Notes: generated by a model not told the origin, from the letters alone. A stretch of 64,000 bases of DNA from Chryseobacterium sp. CH21 (GCF_004119445.1 NZ_QICI01000013.1:84001-148000); one strand, 5' to 3'; positions 1 through 8,044 are shown, counted from the stretch's first letter. Translations and numbers: made by a program.

Positions 1-148
1 GATCTTTTTCTGCAAAAGTCTTCCATTGTTTTAACAATTCATTTTCCTTTTCAGAAATGTTATCTTCCGAAACTTCCCGTTCCCAAAGTCTGAAAACAAA
101 GGCTTCAATATTTTTATAGGTTAAGCGTTTTTTCATAGAATCTTTCAT
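1..148 (-). CDS. Partial FecR-like anti-sigma protein, N-terminus only
   Basis: An open frame runs from an ATG at 148 to the window edge and gives 49 residues beginning MKDSMKKRLTYKNIEAF. The charged sequence with acidic clusters and a tryptophan (around LLKQWKTFAEK) resembles the cytoplasmic N-terminus of FecR-type anti-sigma factors. The gene is divergent from the ECF sigma gene at 379, which fits a sigma/anti-sigma pair, although FecR genes usually follow the sigma gene on the same strand. An internal Met at 136 is an alternative start. The coding call is fairly good; the family call is an inference from a short stretch and its neighbour. Confidence 0.45.
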   Translation of the reverse strand, partial: MKDSMKKRLTYKNIEAFVFRLWEREVSEDNISEKENELLKQWKTFAEKD

Positions 149-360
149 CGTATTCACAGATACTTCTATCTATAAGACTTTGAAAATGAAAAACTTCCCC
201 AGGGCATTCTTAATATTATATTCACATTAAGACCAAATTGTTAATAATTTTCGTTGTTTTTCACATTTACTACACATTAACACCTAATTTCACCCTACTT
301 TTTCAGAAATATTTAATCTTACCATACCCAAAGTTCACAAAAAGTTAATTTTCCTTTAGG

Positions 361-368
361 TAATTTTG
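361..368 (+). promoter_or_regulatory. -7 promoter element of the ECF sigma gene
   Basis: TAATTTTG matches the Bacteroidota -7 consensus TAnnTTTG and lies 10 bp before the ATG at 379, which implies a very short leader. No convincing TTG -33 element is visible at the usual distance. Confidence 0.4.
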
Positions 369-378
369 TGACAACAAT

Positions 379-1005
379 ATGAGCGCAACCGACTATACAT
401 TATTAAGGAAAATAAAATCAGGCGATCGCCCTGCATTTATGCTGCTGTATGACCGATACTGGGATAGTTTATATCGCTTTGTTTTTGTGCGGACAAGGGA
501 TAAAGAAGTCTCTGAGGAAATTCTTCAGAACCTATGGATGAAGATTCTTGAGAATACAGACCTTATACAGACCGATGATACTGAAAGTGCCAAAGGCTAC
601 CTTCTCCGCCATCTTCATTACCGGATTATTGATTTTTATAACAGCTACAAAAAAACACCTCCTACGCTGAGCATTGATGAGTTTGATATTCCGAATGAAA
701 TTGAGATCGCAGATTCAGACTATTTTGAAATCCTTGAGGAAAATGAGATCAGTACTTTATTATCCATGATTGATGAGGTGGTTTCCCAACTTCCTTCCAC
801 GGAACAGCAGGTGTACGATATGAGAATCCGGAAAAATAGGTCTGTGAATGAAACCGCAGAAGCACTGGGCATCAGCAACAAAACAGTAAGTAATAAATTG
901 AGCAAAGCTTTGGGAGAAATCCGTGAACAACTGAATCCGGAGTATCAGTCGTCTAAAAAACTGGTCTCTATTCTATTGTTGATGGAGGTTTTGACGAGGT
1001 ATTGA
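379..1005 (+). CDS. RNA polymerase sigma factor, ECF subfamily
   Basis: This 208-residue protein has the ECF sigma layout. Region 2 spans about residues 15-55 (FMLLYDRYWDSLYRFVFVR, then EEILQNLWMKILEN). Region 4 is at about 145-190, with a helix-turn-helix around NETAEALGISNKTVSNKLSK. There is no sigma region 3, as expected for the subfamily. ECF factors redirect RNA polymerase to a small regulon and are normally held by a membrane anti-sigma; in Bacteroidetes the pair often controls TonB-dependent uptake. The FecR-like fragment at 1-148 is the likely partner. No TonB receptor is adjacent, so the regulon is unknown. Confidence 0.88.
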   Translation: MSATDYTLLRKIKSGDRPAFMLLYDRYWDSLYRFVFVRTRDKEVSEEILQNLWMKILENTDLIQTDDTESAKGYLLRHLHYRIIDFYNSYKKTPPTLSIDEFDIPNEIEIADSDYFEILEENEISTLLSMIDEVVSQLPSTEQQVYDMRIRKNRSVNETAEALGISNKTVSNKLSKALGEIREQLNPEYQSSKKLVSILLLMEVLTRY

Positions 1006-1024
1006 GATGCGGGGTACGGGTTGT

Positions 1025-1278
1025 GTCAATGGTCAATTTGCTGCGCAGTCAATCGTCAATTTTTACGACCATTAATAAAATTCACAGCAAAGCGGATTGA
1101 CCACTCACGTTCATAATTATTCGTCAATGGTCAGTTTGCTTCGCAGTCAATTGTGAATAATTAATTGCTGATTAGAAATACCTGCATCCATAAACGAATC
1201 AGTTACCTGTAACCTCAAATCACGCAACCCGAACCCCGAATCTACAAAAGTTCACAGCGAAGCGGATTCACTACTCAC
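1025..1278. repeat. Local degenerate repeats in direct and inverted orientation
   Basis: Two similar units lie at 1025-1060 and 1123-1158 (gtcaatggtcaatttgctg against gtcaatggtcagtttgctt). Two related units in the opposite sense lie at 1081-1108 and 1251-1278 (ttcacagcaaagcggatt against ttcacagcgaagcggatt). The sense and antisense units share a CTGCGAAGC-type core, so the region could fold into stems. It fills the gap between the sigma gene and the HAD gene, and no ORF is visible in it. Confidence 0.55.
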
Positions 1279-1284
1279 TATTCA

Positions 1285-1931
1285 CTATTCACCAAATACG
1301 GCTGGAAAATCTGTATTAAAATCTAAAATTTTAAAATCGGCAAGGTTTGAATGGATGCTTTCATCATTATTGGTGAAAATGATGGTCTGCATTCCGGCTT
1401 CTTTTGCTGCTTTTAATCCTGAATGACTGTCTTCAATAGCAATACAGTGCTCAGGAGAAACACCCAGATTTTTTGCAGACGTAAGGTACACCGCCGGATG
1501 AGGTTTCCCTGAGTTTCAAACTCTGATGAATGAACGGTATCAAACAGTTCACGAACCTGAAGCTTTTCAAGAACAATATGAGCCACACGCAAGGGAGCAT
1601 TGGTAGCCAATCCTATTTTATACTCTTTATTTTTAAGATTTTGAATAAATTCCTGTACACCAGACATGGTACAATCTTGATTTTGAATCATTTCGATCAC
1701 TCTTGTAACCACTTTATTTTCTAAGGCAGAACTGTCAAAATTTTCCCATGGAAATCTTTCATACCAGAATTCTGTAACTTCCTGAGTGGTCATATATTTG
1801 GTTTGTGCCGCCAGTTCATCCGTAACCTGTACACCATAGGATGAAAATACATCCAATTCTGCCTGCGTCCAGAATTTTTCGGAGTCTATCAGAACACCGT
1901 CCATGTCAAATATTACTGCTTGTAAAGCCAT
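1285..1931 (-). pseudogene. HAD-family phosphatase (beta-phosphoglucomutase type), frame broken
   Basis: The start at 1931 gives MALQAVIFDMDGVLIDSEKF, which is HAD motif I with nucleophile Asp in DMDG. The later frame carries the motif III/IV region (CIAIEDSHSGLKAAKEAGM). The two frames join at 1504-1506, where minus-strand GGAAACCTC would read GKPHPAVYLTSAKN if one A were added. The restored gene is 648 nt, or 215 residues, normal for sugar-phosphate phosphatases. It lies 28 bp downstream of the SufR-like gene on the same strand and is probably co-transcribed. Either a recent pseudogene or a one-base sequencing error; the second is favoured because several neighbours show the same pattern. 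Confidence 0.75.
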
Positions 1932-1959
1932 TTTCTGAATGATAAAAATGATTGATGAA

Positions 1960-2580
1960 TTATTGGCTGATTTTATAAACACAGCGCTGTCCTCCGGAAA
2001 TGATATGATCTATTCTTTCTACTTTGTAATCCTTCCCTATCAAAGACCGAAAATTGGATAATTCCGCACGGCAAAACCCTTGGCATTCGGTTGCAGCAGC
2101 ACATATCGGGCAATGGTTTTCAATCAGAAAATAGTCTTGATCTTCTTTTTTCCATTCCGCCATATACCCTTCATCACTACGGATTTTTGCAAGGGATTCA
2201 AGGCGTTGTTCAAGAGATTTTGTTTTGGAAAGTATTTTTTCATATCGATCATGAGTATTCTTTTCACGATCACTGATCAATAAGTCTAAAGCATTTTCAC
2301 CCAAAAGATTTTTCACTGATTTCAAGATCTGAACCGTCACATCTGCATGGGTATCCGGAAATTGAGCCAATCCTTTTTCAGTAAGAACATAGTAAGTAGA
2401 TGGACGGCCTACTCCTTCGCTCTTCACTGAAGACCGAATCAATCCTTCCTGCGCAAGATTCAGTAAATGCTTTCTTGCTCCTTCTTTGGTAATCGACAGT
2501 TCTTCAGCAATAAGAAGGGATGTAGCTTCACCTCTCATCTTTAAAAACATAAGAATACGATCTGCAGCCAGTTTCTTCAT
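1960..2580 (-). CDS. SufR-like Fe-S-binding transcriptional regulator
   Basis: This 206-residue regulator has an N-terminal winged helix (about residues 5-75: LSITKEGARKHLLNL as recognition region, then GVGRPSTYYVLTEKG as wing). The C-terminal cysteine cluster (HCPICAAATECQGFCRAE, then a late RCVY) is the arrangement found in SufR and related DeoR/ArsR-like regulators that ligate a 4Fe-4S cluster. Such proteins sense cluster or redox status and repress Fe-S or oxidative-stress genes. It is divergent from sod, and the sod promoter carries CAAC-N6-GTTG, the half-site geometry reported for cyanobacterial SufR. The target set is therefore likely the sod-ferredoxin operon and its own gene. No suf genes lie in the window. 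Confidence 0.75.
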   Translation of the reverse strand: MKKLAADRILMFLKMRGEATSLLIAEELSITKEGARKHLLNLAQEGLIRSSVKSEGVGRPSTYYVLTEKGLAQFPDTHADVTVQILKSVKNLLGENALDLLISDREKNTHDRYEKILSKTKSLEQRLESLAKIRSDEGYMAEWKKEDQDYFLIENHCPICAAATECQGFCRAELSNFRSLIGKDYKVERIDHIISGGQRCVYKISQ

Positions 2581-2594
2581 TAGACAATATTTAG

Positions 2595-2622
2595 GTTGTT
2601 TTATTTTCCAACAACAAATATA
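2595..2622 (-). promoter_or_regulatory. Promoter and possible autoregulatory site of the SufR-like gene
   Basis: On the minus strand TATATTTG (2622-2615) fits the -7 consensus TAnnTTTG. Just downstream, GTTGTT (2595-2600) and AACAAC (2610-2615) form an inverted repeat using the same GTTG/CAAC words as the sod operator, but with a different spacing and order. It could be a weaker autoregulatory site; this is inference. Confidence 0.35.
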
Positions 2623-2699
2623 GTCATTTTCTATAATCTTATAAAACTAAGCTTAAACAAAACATTTACAGCACATTATTTGTTTAAATTGTAGAATAC

Positions 2700-2746
2700 A
2701 TAAAACAACCAAAAAGTTGTTTTATTGAAATATATTTCTACCTTTG
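2700..2746 (+). promoter_or_regulatory. sod promoter with overlapping CAAC-N6-GTTG operator
   Basis: A perfect 10-bp inverted repeat, ATAAAACAAC (2700-2709) and GTTGTTTTAT (2716-2725), is separated by six bases and contains CAAC-N6-GTTG. The promoter reads TTG (2717-2719), 19 bp, TACCTTTG (2739-2746). The operator covers the -33 element, so binding there should repress. The start codon is at 2775. Confidence 0.7.
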
Positions 2747-2774
2747 TTACACATTAATCAAAAAAATAAAGACG

Positions 2775-3401
2775 ATGAACCCATTTACATTACCACAGTT
2801 ACCTTATGCTTATGATGCTTTGGCACCTTTTATAGATAAAGAAACCATGACGATTCACCATCAGAAACATCACCAGGCTTATGTAGATAATCTGAATGCA
2901 GCTTTGGCACAAACCGATGAAGTCAATCCAGATCTGGATTCCTTACTGCAAAGAATCAGTGAATACAGCCCTTCTGTAAGAAATAATGGCGGTGGACATT
3001 ATAATCATTCTTTATTCTGGGAAATTCTTTCATCTCAGCCTAAACTTACCCCTGAAGGAATGCTTCATGATGATATCACAGCCACTTTCGGAAGCCTTGA
3101 TGATCTTAAATCAGAAATGAAAAAAACAGGTTTATCTCAGTTCGGTTCCGGATGGGTATGGCTTTTTGTGAAGTTCAACGGATCCTTGGCAATCAGCTCT
3201 ACTCCTAATCAGGATAATCCGATGATGGATATTCTTTCCATGAACAGAGGTTTTCCAATTCTTGGAATAGACGTTTGGGAACATGCTTATTATCTGAATT
3301 ATCAGAATAAACGTGCAGATTATCTTGACGCTTTCTGGTCTGTTTTGGATTGGTCCGCTGTTGAAAGAAAATATGAAGAAGCTTTATCCAAAGTAAGATA
3401 A
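2775..3401 (+). CDS. Superoxide dismutase, Fe/Mn family
   Basis: At 208 residues this is a normal-length Fe/Mn superoxide dismutase, converting superoxide to oxygen and hydrogen peroxide. It starts FTLPQLPYAYDALAPFID and carries the four metal ligands in their usual contexts: His in TIHHQKHHQAYVDNL, His in NNGGGHYNHSLFW, and Asp and His in GIDVWEHAYYLNYQNKR. FGSGWVW is the family core. There is no signal peptide, so it is cytoplasmic. Fe or Mn use cannot be decided from sequence. It is the first gene of a six-gene redox operon, divergent from a SufR-like regulator whose probable operator overlaps its promoter. Confidence 0.93.
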   Translation: MNPFTLPQLPYAYDALAPFIDKETMTIHHQKHHQAYVDNLNAALAQTDEVNPDLDSLLQRISEYSPSVRNNGGGHYNHSLFWEILSSQPKLTPEGMLHDDITATFGSLDDLKSEMKKTGLSQFGSGWVWLFVKFNGSLAISSTPNQDNPMMDILSMNRGFPILGIDVWEHAYYLNYQNKRADYLDAFWSVLDWSAVERKYEEALSKVR

Positions 3402-3425
3402 TGAACCCCTGAATGTAAATAAACT

Positions 3426-3926
3426 ATGACTGAGGAAAATTTTATCAATAAAGCAAAGGCTTCAGGCATTATTGCCCTTGACCTTTCAGACTACAAACCG
3501 ACTACGGAAATTGTAGAACTGGATATCAAAGATCATCTTTTCATGGGAATGATTGTGAAGGAGAAAGAGTTTAAAGAATCAATTGCTGCGGTGGATTTTT
3601 CTGTATACAATGAAAAAGCAGTAGGGATCATCTGTTCTACGGATGCCATCATCCCTCCCTGGGCCTATATGCTGATTATGGAAAAATTATCTCCTTATGC
3701 TTCCTATGCTGATTTAAACAATGCAGAAAATATTCTGCTCGACCTTTGGAAACGCCGTCTCATCTATGCAGACCTGAAACATTACAGAAATCAGAAAGTA
3801 GTTGTTCGCGCAAGTACAAATCATGACCCTGCATTATACTTATTAGCCGCAGGATTATTGAAACCTCTGGTGAAAACACTAATGTATGGTGAGATAGGAT
3901 TACCCAAAGTAATTTTTAAACAATAA
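3426..3926 (+). CDS. DUF2480 family protein
   Basis: A 166-residue cytoplasmic protein of the DUF2480 family, common in Bacteroidetes and of unknown biochemical role. Recognisable features are the start (MTEENFINKAKASGIIALDL), the central ICSTDAIIPPWAYMLI and the late HDPALYLLAAGLLKPL. There are no membrane segments. It begins 24 bp after sod and is followed at 4 bp by an FMN reductase, so it is probably co-transcribed. Its place among redox carriers and Fe-S proteins suggests a role in Fe-S or redox maintenance, which is inferred from context only. Confidence 0.7.
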   Translation: MTEENFINKAKASGIIALDLSDYKPTTEIVELDIKDHLFMGMIVKEKEFKESIAAVDFSVYNEKAVGIICSTDAIIPPWAYMLIMEKLSPYASYADLNNAENILLDLWKRRLIYADLKHYRNQKVVVRASTNHDPALYLLAAGLLKPLVKTLMYGEIGLPKVIFKQ

Positions 3927-3930
3927 AAAA

Positions 3931-4500
3931 ATGAAAGCAATCATATTTAATGGATCACTGGAAAGAAGAACTTTATCTACTTCCGGCCTGATTTCAGATT
4001 ATTTTTCAGAGCGTCTGAAAATATTGGGAATTCACTCTGATATTTTTACCCTTGCTGATTCTGGTATCCCCTTATTCGATGTTACTCTGAATAAAACGCC
4101 TTTGGCAGTAGAACGTATGACTCAAATGTTCACAGATGCTGATTTGCACATCTGGCTGGCTCCTCTTTACCACGGAAGTATTCCGGGAGTGATGAAAAAC
4201 TGTCTGGACTGGCTTGAAGTAACCGCCAACAGGTATGAGCCTTATCTTACAGATAAAACAGTAGGCTTAGTATGCTGGGCAGATGGTCTGCAGGCAATGC
4301 AGGGAATCAATGCCATGGATTCTATTGCCAAATCATTGCGTGCGTGGCCATTGCCATTCAGTGTGCCTGTTCTCAGATCAGCATTATTTGCAGGTAACAA
4401 TTCAACTGAAATTTCGGATCTCTACTCCGGTAAGTTTGATAAGCTTATCAGCATTGCCACCTCTAAAAAAATAGAAAAAACGACTATAAACCATTCATAA
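3931..4500 (+). CDS. NADPH-dependent FMN reductase family protein
   Basis: This 189-residue flavodoxin-like protein has the N-terminal FMN phosphate-binding region (FNGSLERRTLSTSGLIS), and the loop WLAPLYHGSIPGVMKNCLDWLE matches the PLYxGSIPGxxKNxLDW signature of the NAD(P)H-dependent FMN/quinone/chromate reductase family. It likely moves electrons from NADPH to flavin or quinone-type acceptors in the cytoplasm. The gene starts 4 bp after DUF2480 and ends one base before the ferredoxin reductase. The true substrate cannot be told from sequence. Confidence 0.8.
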   Translation: MKAIIFNGSLERRTLSTSGLISDYFSERLKILGIHSDIFTLADSGIPLFDVTLNKTPLAVERMTQMFTDADLHIWLAPLYHGSIPGVMKNCLDWLEVTANRYEPYLTDKTVGLVCWADGLQAMQGINAMDSIAKSLRAWPLPFSVPVLRSALFAGNNSTEISDLYSGKFDKLISIATSKKIEKTTINHS

Positions 4501-4501
4501 C

Positions 4502-5554
4502 ATGATAGAAACAGATATACTGATCATTGGTGCCGGCCCTGCAGGGTTATTTACGGTATTTGAAGCCGGCCTTCTCAAAATGCGATGCCATATTATTGAT
4601 GCATTGCCACAGATGGGAGGCCAGTTATCAGAATTATATCCCAAGAAACCCATTTTTGACATTCCCGGATTTCCAAGTGTACTTGCCGGAGAACTCATCG
4701 ATAATCTTTATGAACAGATCAAACAGTTTGAACCAGGCTTCACCTTTAATGAAACAGCCATACATCTTCTCAAACTGGAAGAAAATCTTTTTGAAGTCAT
4801 TACCGATAAAGGAACAAAACACCGAGCGAAAGCCGTTATTATTGCCGGAGGACTGGGAAGTTTTGAACCTAAAAAGCCACCTATTGAAAATATTTCAGCT
4901 TTTGAAGAGCTTGGAGTTAATTATTTTATCAAAAATCCGGAGGACTATGCCGGAAAACATGTGGTGATTGCCGGAGGTGGAGATTCAGCGCTGGACTGGA
5001 CGATTCATCTTGCTGAAATGGCTTCATCTCTTACTCTTATTCATAGAAGAAATGAGTTCCGCGGAGCACTTGATTCTGTTGAAAAGGTGAAAAAATTAAA
5101 ACAGGAAGGGAAAATCAACCTGATTACTCCTGCAGAAGTGGTCGGATTAAATGGTAAGGATTATTTGAAGGAAATTCTGGTTGAAAAAGAAGGTTCGATA
5201 CAGTCTATTGAAACAGATTATTTTATTCCTCTTTTCGGATTGGTTCCAAGGCTGGGACCTTTGGCAGAATGGGGAATTGAATTGGAAAAGAATGCCATAA
5301 AAGTAGATAACAGTACCGATTTTCAAACCAATATTTCGGGAGTCTATGCTGTGGGTGATATTAATACGTATCCTTATAAAATGAAACTGATCTTATGCGG
5401 ATTCCATGAAGCAGCCATTGCCTGCCAAAGTATTTATCAGCGTCTTAATCCGAATAAAAAGTTTGTCTTAAAATATACTACGGTAAGTGGAATTGAAGGT
5501 TTTGACGGGACAAAAAAACAGGCAGAAAAACAGGTAGTCGCAACTATTGACTAA
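4502..5554 (+). CDS. Ferredoxin--NADP reductase, thioredoxin-reductase-like type
   Basis: A 350-residue FAD enzyme with two Rossmann motifs: GAGPAGLFTVFEAG near the N-terminus for FAD, and GGGDSALDW near residue 160 for NADPH. The late GVYAVGDINTYPYKMKLI is the family FAD-binding ending. There is no CxxC redox pair between the nucleotide domains, which separates it from thioredoxin reductase and fits the bacterial type 2 ferredoxin-NADP reductases (YumC-like). It would exchange electrons between NADPH and the ferredoxins encoded next (5560 and 6028). The coupling FMN reductase-FNR-ferredoxin is tight (1 and 5 bp). Confidence 0.87.
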   Translation: MIETDILIIGAGPAGLFTVFEAGLLKMRCHIIDALPQMGGQLSELYPKKPIFDIPGFPSVLAGELIDNLYEQIKQFEPGFTFNETAIHLLKLEENLFEVITDKGTKHRAKAVIIAGGLGSFEPKKPPIENISAFEELGVNYFIKNPEDYAGKHVVIAGGGDSALDWTIHLAEMASSLTLIHRRNEFRGALDSVEKVKKLKQEGKINLITPAEVVGLNGKDYLKEILVEKEGSIQSIETDYFIPLFGLVPRLGPLAEWGIELEKNAIKVDNSTDFQTNISGVYAVGDINTYPYKMKLILCGFHEAAIACQSIYQRLNPNKKFVLKYTTVSGIEGFDGTKKQAEKQVVATID

Positions 5555-5559
5555 GGATT

Positions 5560-5883
5560 ATGGAGAACGAGATTACCATTACTGTTATCGACCAAAGCGG
5601 TAATACACACACTTTGCTATGCCCTTTAGAAATGGGGCTTACCCTTAAAGATATCTGCAAAGCCTATGAATTGCCTATGGAAGCCATGTGTGGAGGTATG
5701 GCTATGTGTGCCACCTGTCATTGCTTTGTTTTGAGTGAAACAACTGCTCTTCCTGAAAAAAATGATATTGAAGAAGCTTTGTTATCAGAATTGTTTACCT
5801 CCAAAACAACCAGCAGATTAGCCTGCCAGATTTACCTTACTGCCCAGATGGATGGGCTGTCGGTAGAAATAGCTGCAGATTAA
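5560..5883 (+). CDS. 2Fe-2S ferredoxin, adrenodoxin type
   Basis: A 107-residue ferredoxin. The cluster ligands are visible as C-x5-C-x2-C in AMCGGMAMCATCHCF, with a distal Cys in RLACQIYL. This spacing is typical of adrenodoxin/putidaredoxin-type ferredoxins rather than plant type. It starts MENEITITVIDQSG, with no signal peptide. Located 5 bp after the ferredoxin reductase gene, it is the likely direct electron partner of that enzyme, possibly feeding Fe-S assembly or oxygenases. Confidence 0.88.
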   Translation: MENEITITVIDQSGNTHTLLCPLEMGLTLKDICKAYELPMEAMCGGMAMCATCHCFVLSETTALPEKNDIEEALLSELFTSKTTSRLACQIYLTAQMDGLSVEIAAD

Positions 5884-5964
5884 TGATTTAAAAATAAAAA
5901 TTAGCACACTTTATGCTGCTTATTTTCAAAGAACAGTGTTGAACTGCTGTAATTAAGTTTAGCG

Positions 5965-5999
5965 GGGATTTCCGAACCGTCTGACGTGGAAGAAATCCC
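5965..5999 (+). promoter_or_regulatory. Hairpin in the leader of the 4Fe-4S ferredoxin gene
   Basis: GGGATTTC (5965-5972) and GAAATCCC (5992-5999) form a perfect 8-bp stem with a 19-base loop, ending 28 bp before the ferredoxin start. There is no U-tract like that of a strong terminator. It could be a processing or stability element between the two ferredoxin genes. Confidence 0.35.
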
Positions 6000-6027
6000 T
6001 TTTTTAAATCCTTTAAATTCAAACAAT

Positions 6028-6378
6028 ATGGCGATAAAAATAACAGATGCCTGTATCAACTGTGGAGCCTGCGAACCTGAATGTCCCAACTCAGCCATTT
6101 ATGAAGGAGCTATCGACTGGCGCTGGAAAGACAAGACCAAACTTTCGGGACATATAAAATTCCCTGACGGCACTGAAGGTGATGCCGATGCTTATCATGA
6201 AGCGGTCTCGGATGAAGTTTATTATATCGTAGCCGGAAAATGTACGGAATGTAAAGGTTTTCATGATGAACCTCAATGTAAGGCTGTATGCCCTGTAGAC
6301 TGTTGTGTAGATGATCCCGATCATAGGGAAACTGAAGAAATACTATTGGATCGGCAAAAATTTATGCATAGTGCTTAA
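6028..6378 (+). CDS. 4Fe-4S dicluster ferredoxin
   Basis: The start is placed at the ATG at 6028 (MAIKITDACINCGACEPECP); a longer frame exists upstream but adds a non-conserved tail. The 116-residue protein has one C-x2-C-x2-C-x3-C set near residues 9-19 and a second, split set (KCTECKGF, later QCKAVCPVDC) as in YfhL/FdxA-like dicluster ferredoxins, with a spacer between. It likely carries electrons at low potential. It is 144 bp from the 2Fe-2S ferredoxin and may be partly separately expressed. It faces the ketopantoate-reductase-like gene tail to tail, 4 bp apart. Confidence 0.85.
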   Translation: MAIKITDACINCGACEPECPNSAIYEGAIDWRWKDKTKLSGHIKFPDGTEGDADAYHEAVSDEVYYIVAGKCTECKGFHDEPQCKAVCPVDCCVDDPDHRETEEILLDRQKFMHSA

Positions 6379-6382
6379 ACTT

Positions 6383-7321
6383 CTATTTTTTATATTTAAT
6401 TTCGGTATAGATTTTTTGGGTAAAAGGTGTTTCTACACCTACTTCGGAACCATATTTTAACACCGCACCTGCAAACAGTTCCATCTCGTTATCCTTCTTT
6501 CCTGAATTAATATCAAGCTGCAGAGAAGTAGGGGTTTCAAAAGGGAATGTAGAAGCTTTTTCAAAAGTTGCATTAACAATATCTTCCTGAAGCTCAATCC
6601 CTTTTTTAGTTGCAATCAGTTTTATTTCATTCATAATTCCCGTCGCTTCGCTCTTCTGCTGCTCATTTGTACATACGGCTCCCATGGACGAATTATGCTT
6701 GGCTGTTACCAATCCGAAGCTTGCAATGAATATGAATTTCGTCCAGATAGCATTTAATGAATTATCTTTAAAATCAAATTCTATTTTACTTTCACTCAAC
6801 ACATCTGTAACCCATTCTACCGAAGTCTCAAAATGCTCAGGATCTCTTCCTACAATAATCTTTCCAGGATTTCCTTTGTGTTCTACTATTCCTCTTTCCT
6901 TAATATGGGAGGCTACATAAACACAAGTCGGAAGTACGGTATGGTCTGGAATTATAGTATGTATTCTGTCATAAATATCAGCTCCGTTCATCATCGGAAG
7001 CAAAATGGTATCTTTATTAATGACTGGTAATAGCTGTTTGCAGACGTTTTCAAGATCATATTCTTTTACACCAATCAAAACCAGATCAGGATTTTTGATA
7101 TCACTGATGTTCTGCACTATGGCATTAGGATGCGTCTGTGAATTGGAATGCTCAGGAGATAACAAAACCAATCCATTTTCTTTTACTTTTTCATAAGTTT
7201 CTCCGCGGGCGACAAAAGAAACCGTATATTTTCCGGTAGTTTCATTGGTCTGATTTATTTTAAAACCAAAATAACCACCTACACCACCTAATCCTACTAC
7301 AACAATATGTTTTTTGTTCAT
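6383..7321 (-). CDS. Ketopantoate reductase family protein (2-dehydropantoate 2-reductase-like)
   Basis: A 312-residue NADPH-dependent reductase. The N-terminus IVVVGLGGVGGYFG is the GxGxxG Rossmann motif of ApbA/PanE proteins. PMMNGADIYDRI carries the family Asn-Gly, and the helical C-terminal domain includes the conserved Lys context (IWTKFIFIASFG) and the late PTSLQLDINSGKKDNE. Reduction of ketopantoate to pantoate for coenzyme A is the family reaction, but PanE homologues are often recruited for other ketoacids. The start is the ATG at 7321; a TTG 18 bp upstream is less likely. The next gene on the strand is a Crp-type regulator. Confidence 0.8.
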   Translation of the reverse strand: MNKKHIVVVGLGGVGGYFGFKINQTNETTGKYTVSFVARGETYEKVKENGLVLLSPEHSNSQTHPNAIVQNISDIKNPDLVLIGVKEYDLENVCKQLLPVINKDTILLPMMNGADIYDRIHTIIPDHTVLPTCVYVASHIKERGIVEHKGNPGKIIVGRDPEHFETSVEWVTDVLSESKIEFDFKDNSLNAIWTKFIFIASFGLVTAKHNSSMGAVCTNEQQKSEATGIMNEIKLIATKKGIELQEDIVNATFEKASTFPFETPTSLQLDINSGKKDNEMELFAGAVLKYGSEVGVETPFTQKIYTEIKYKK

Positions 7322-7344
7322 GAAATTATTTTTAAGCAAAGATC

Positions 7345-7368
7345 AGTGATGATTTCTGAACTATCACT
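7345..7368. promoter_or_regulatory. Short inverted repeat upstream of the ketopantoate-reductase-like gene
   Basis: AGTGAT (7345-7350) and ATCACT (7363-7368) are perfect complements around a 12-bp spacer, 24 bp upstream of the start at 7321 and just after the end of the Crp-type gene. It may be an operator, but the arms are only 6 bp. Confidence 0.25.
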
Positions 7369-7385
7369 TGACAAATGAAAAGAAA

Positions 7386-7967
7386 TTACAGTTTATGAAT
7401 ATCCCTTCTGATCCGGCTTAGCGAGCTGTCTTTAATCCCCAGGTAGGAAGCAATCACTTTCAACGGGACATGCTGAAAAATATCCGGATCTTTCTTCATG
7501 AGATTAAAATATCTTGTAGAAGCTTTTTGACTGGCCATTTCGATCAGTCTGTCATGAATATTATAGTAATTAAGAACAAAAAGAAGCCTGCTGAACTCCC
7601 TGAATTCAGGAATATTATGAAAATTATGCTGTACATTTTCCAACCCGGTCTCCCAGAAAACACATTCCGTCACCGTCTGATACATTTCTTTGGTGGGCTG
7701 TTGTTTGAAAAATGACAGAAAATCATTCACAAAACATGGAGCTCTGAAAATATTGGTGGTAATCTCCTCATTATCTTCATTCAGTATATATGACCGTACA
7801 TACCCTTTTTCCAGGAAGTAGGTCTTGGTACTGATGGCATTTTTATTCAATAAAACAGTATTCGCTTTTAACTGAAAACAGCTGAATTTCTCAGTGATTT
7901 TTTCAACCACTTCCTCTTTGATACTGAATAGAGAATGAAAGTAGGCATTAAGTGATGATTTGTCCAT
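7386..7967 (-). CDS. Crp/Fnr family transcriptional regulator
   Basis: Starting at the ATG at 7967 (MDKSSLNAYFHSLFS) gives 193 residues: a cyclic-nucleotide-binding-like beta-roll (about 20-120; LLNKNAISTKTYFLEKGYVRSY) and a C-terminal HTH (KVIASYLGIKDSSLSRIRR). The frame stays open upstream to 8090, but that part is a dispersed repeat (8045-8102) and not a conserved N-terminus, so it is excluded. Proteins of this shape are common in Flavobacteriia, usually lack the cAMP-contacting residues, and sense unknown signals. The ketopantoate-reductase-like gene 64 bp downstream is a candidate target. Confidence 0.8.
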   Translation of the reverse strand: MDKSSLNAYFHSLFSIKEEVVEKITEKFSCFQLKANTVLLNKNAISTKTYFLEKGYVRSYILNEDNEEITTNIFRAPCFVNDFLSFFKQQPTKEMYQTVTECVFWETGLENVQHNFHNIPEFREFSRLLFVLNYYNIHDRLIEMASQKASTRYFNLMKKDPDIFQHVPLKVIASYLGIKDSSLSRIRRDIHKL

Positions 7968-8044
7968 TAAAATGTCCTCATAAATATACATTGAGCCCTC
8001 TAAAATAGCTATAATTCCTGGAAGTATGGTTAATTTGAAGCGGT

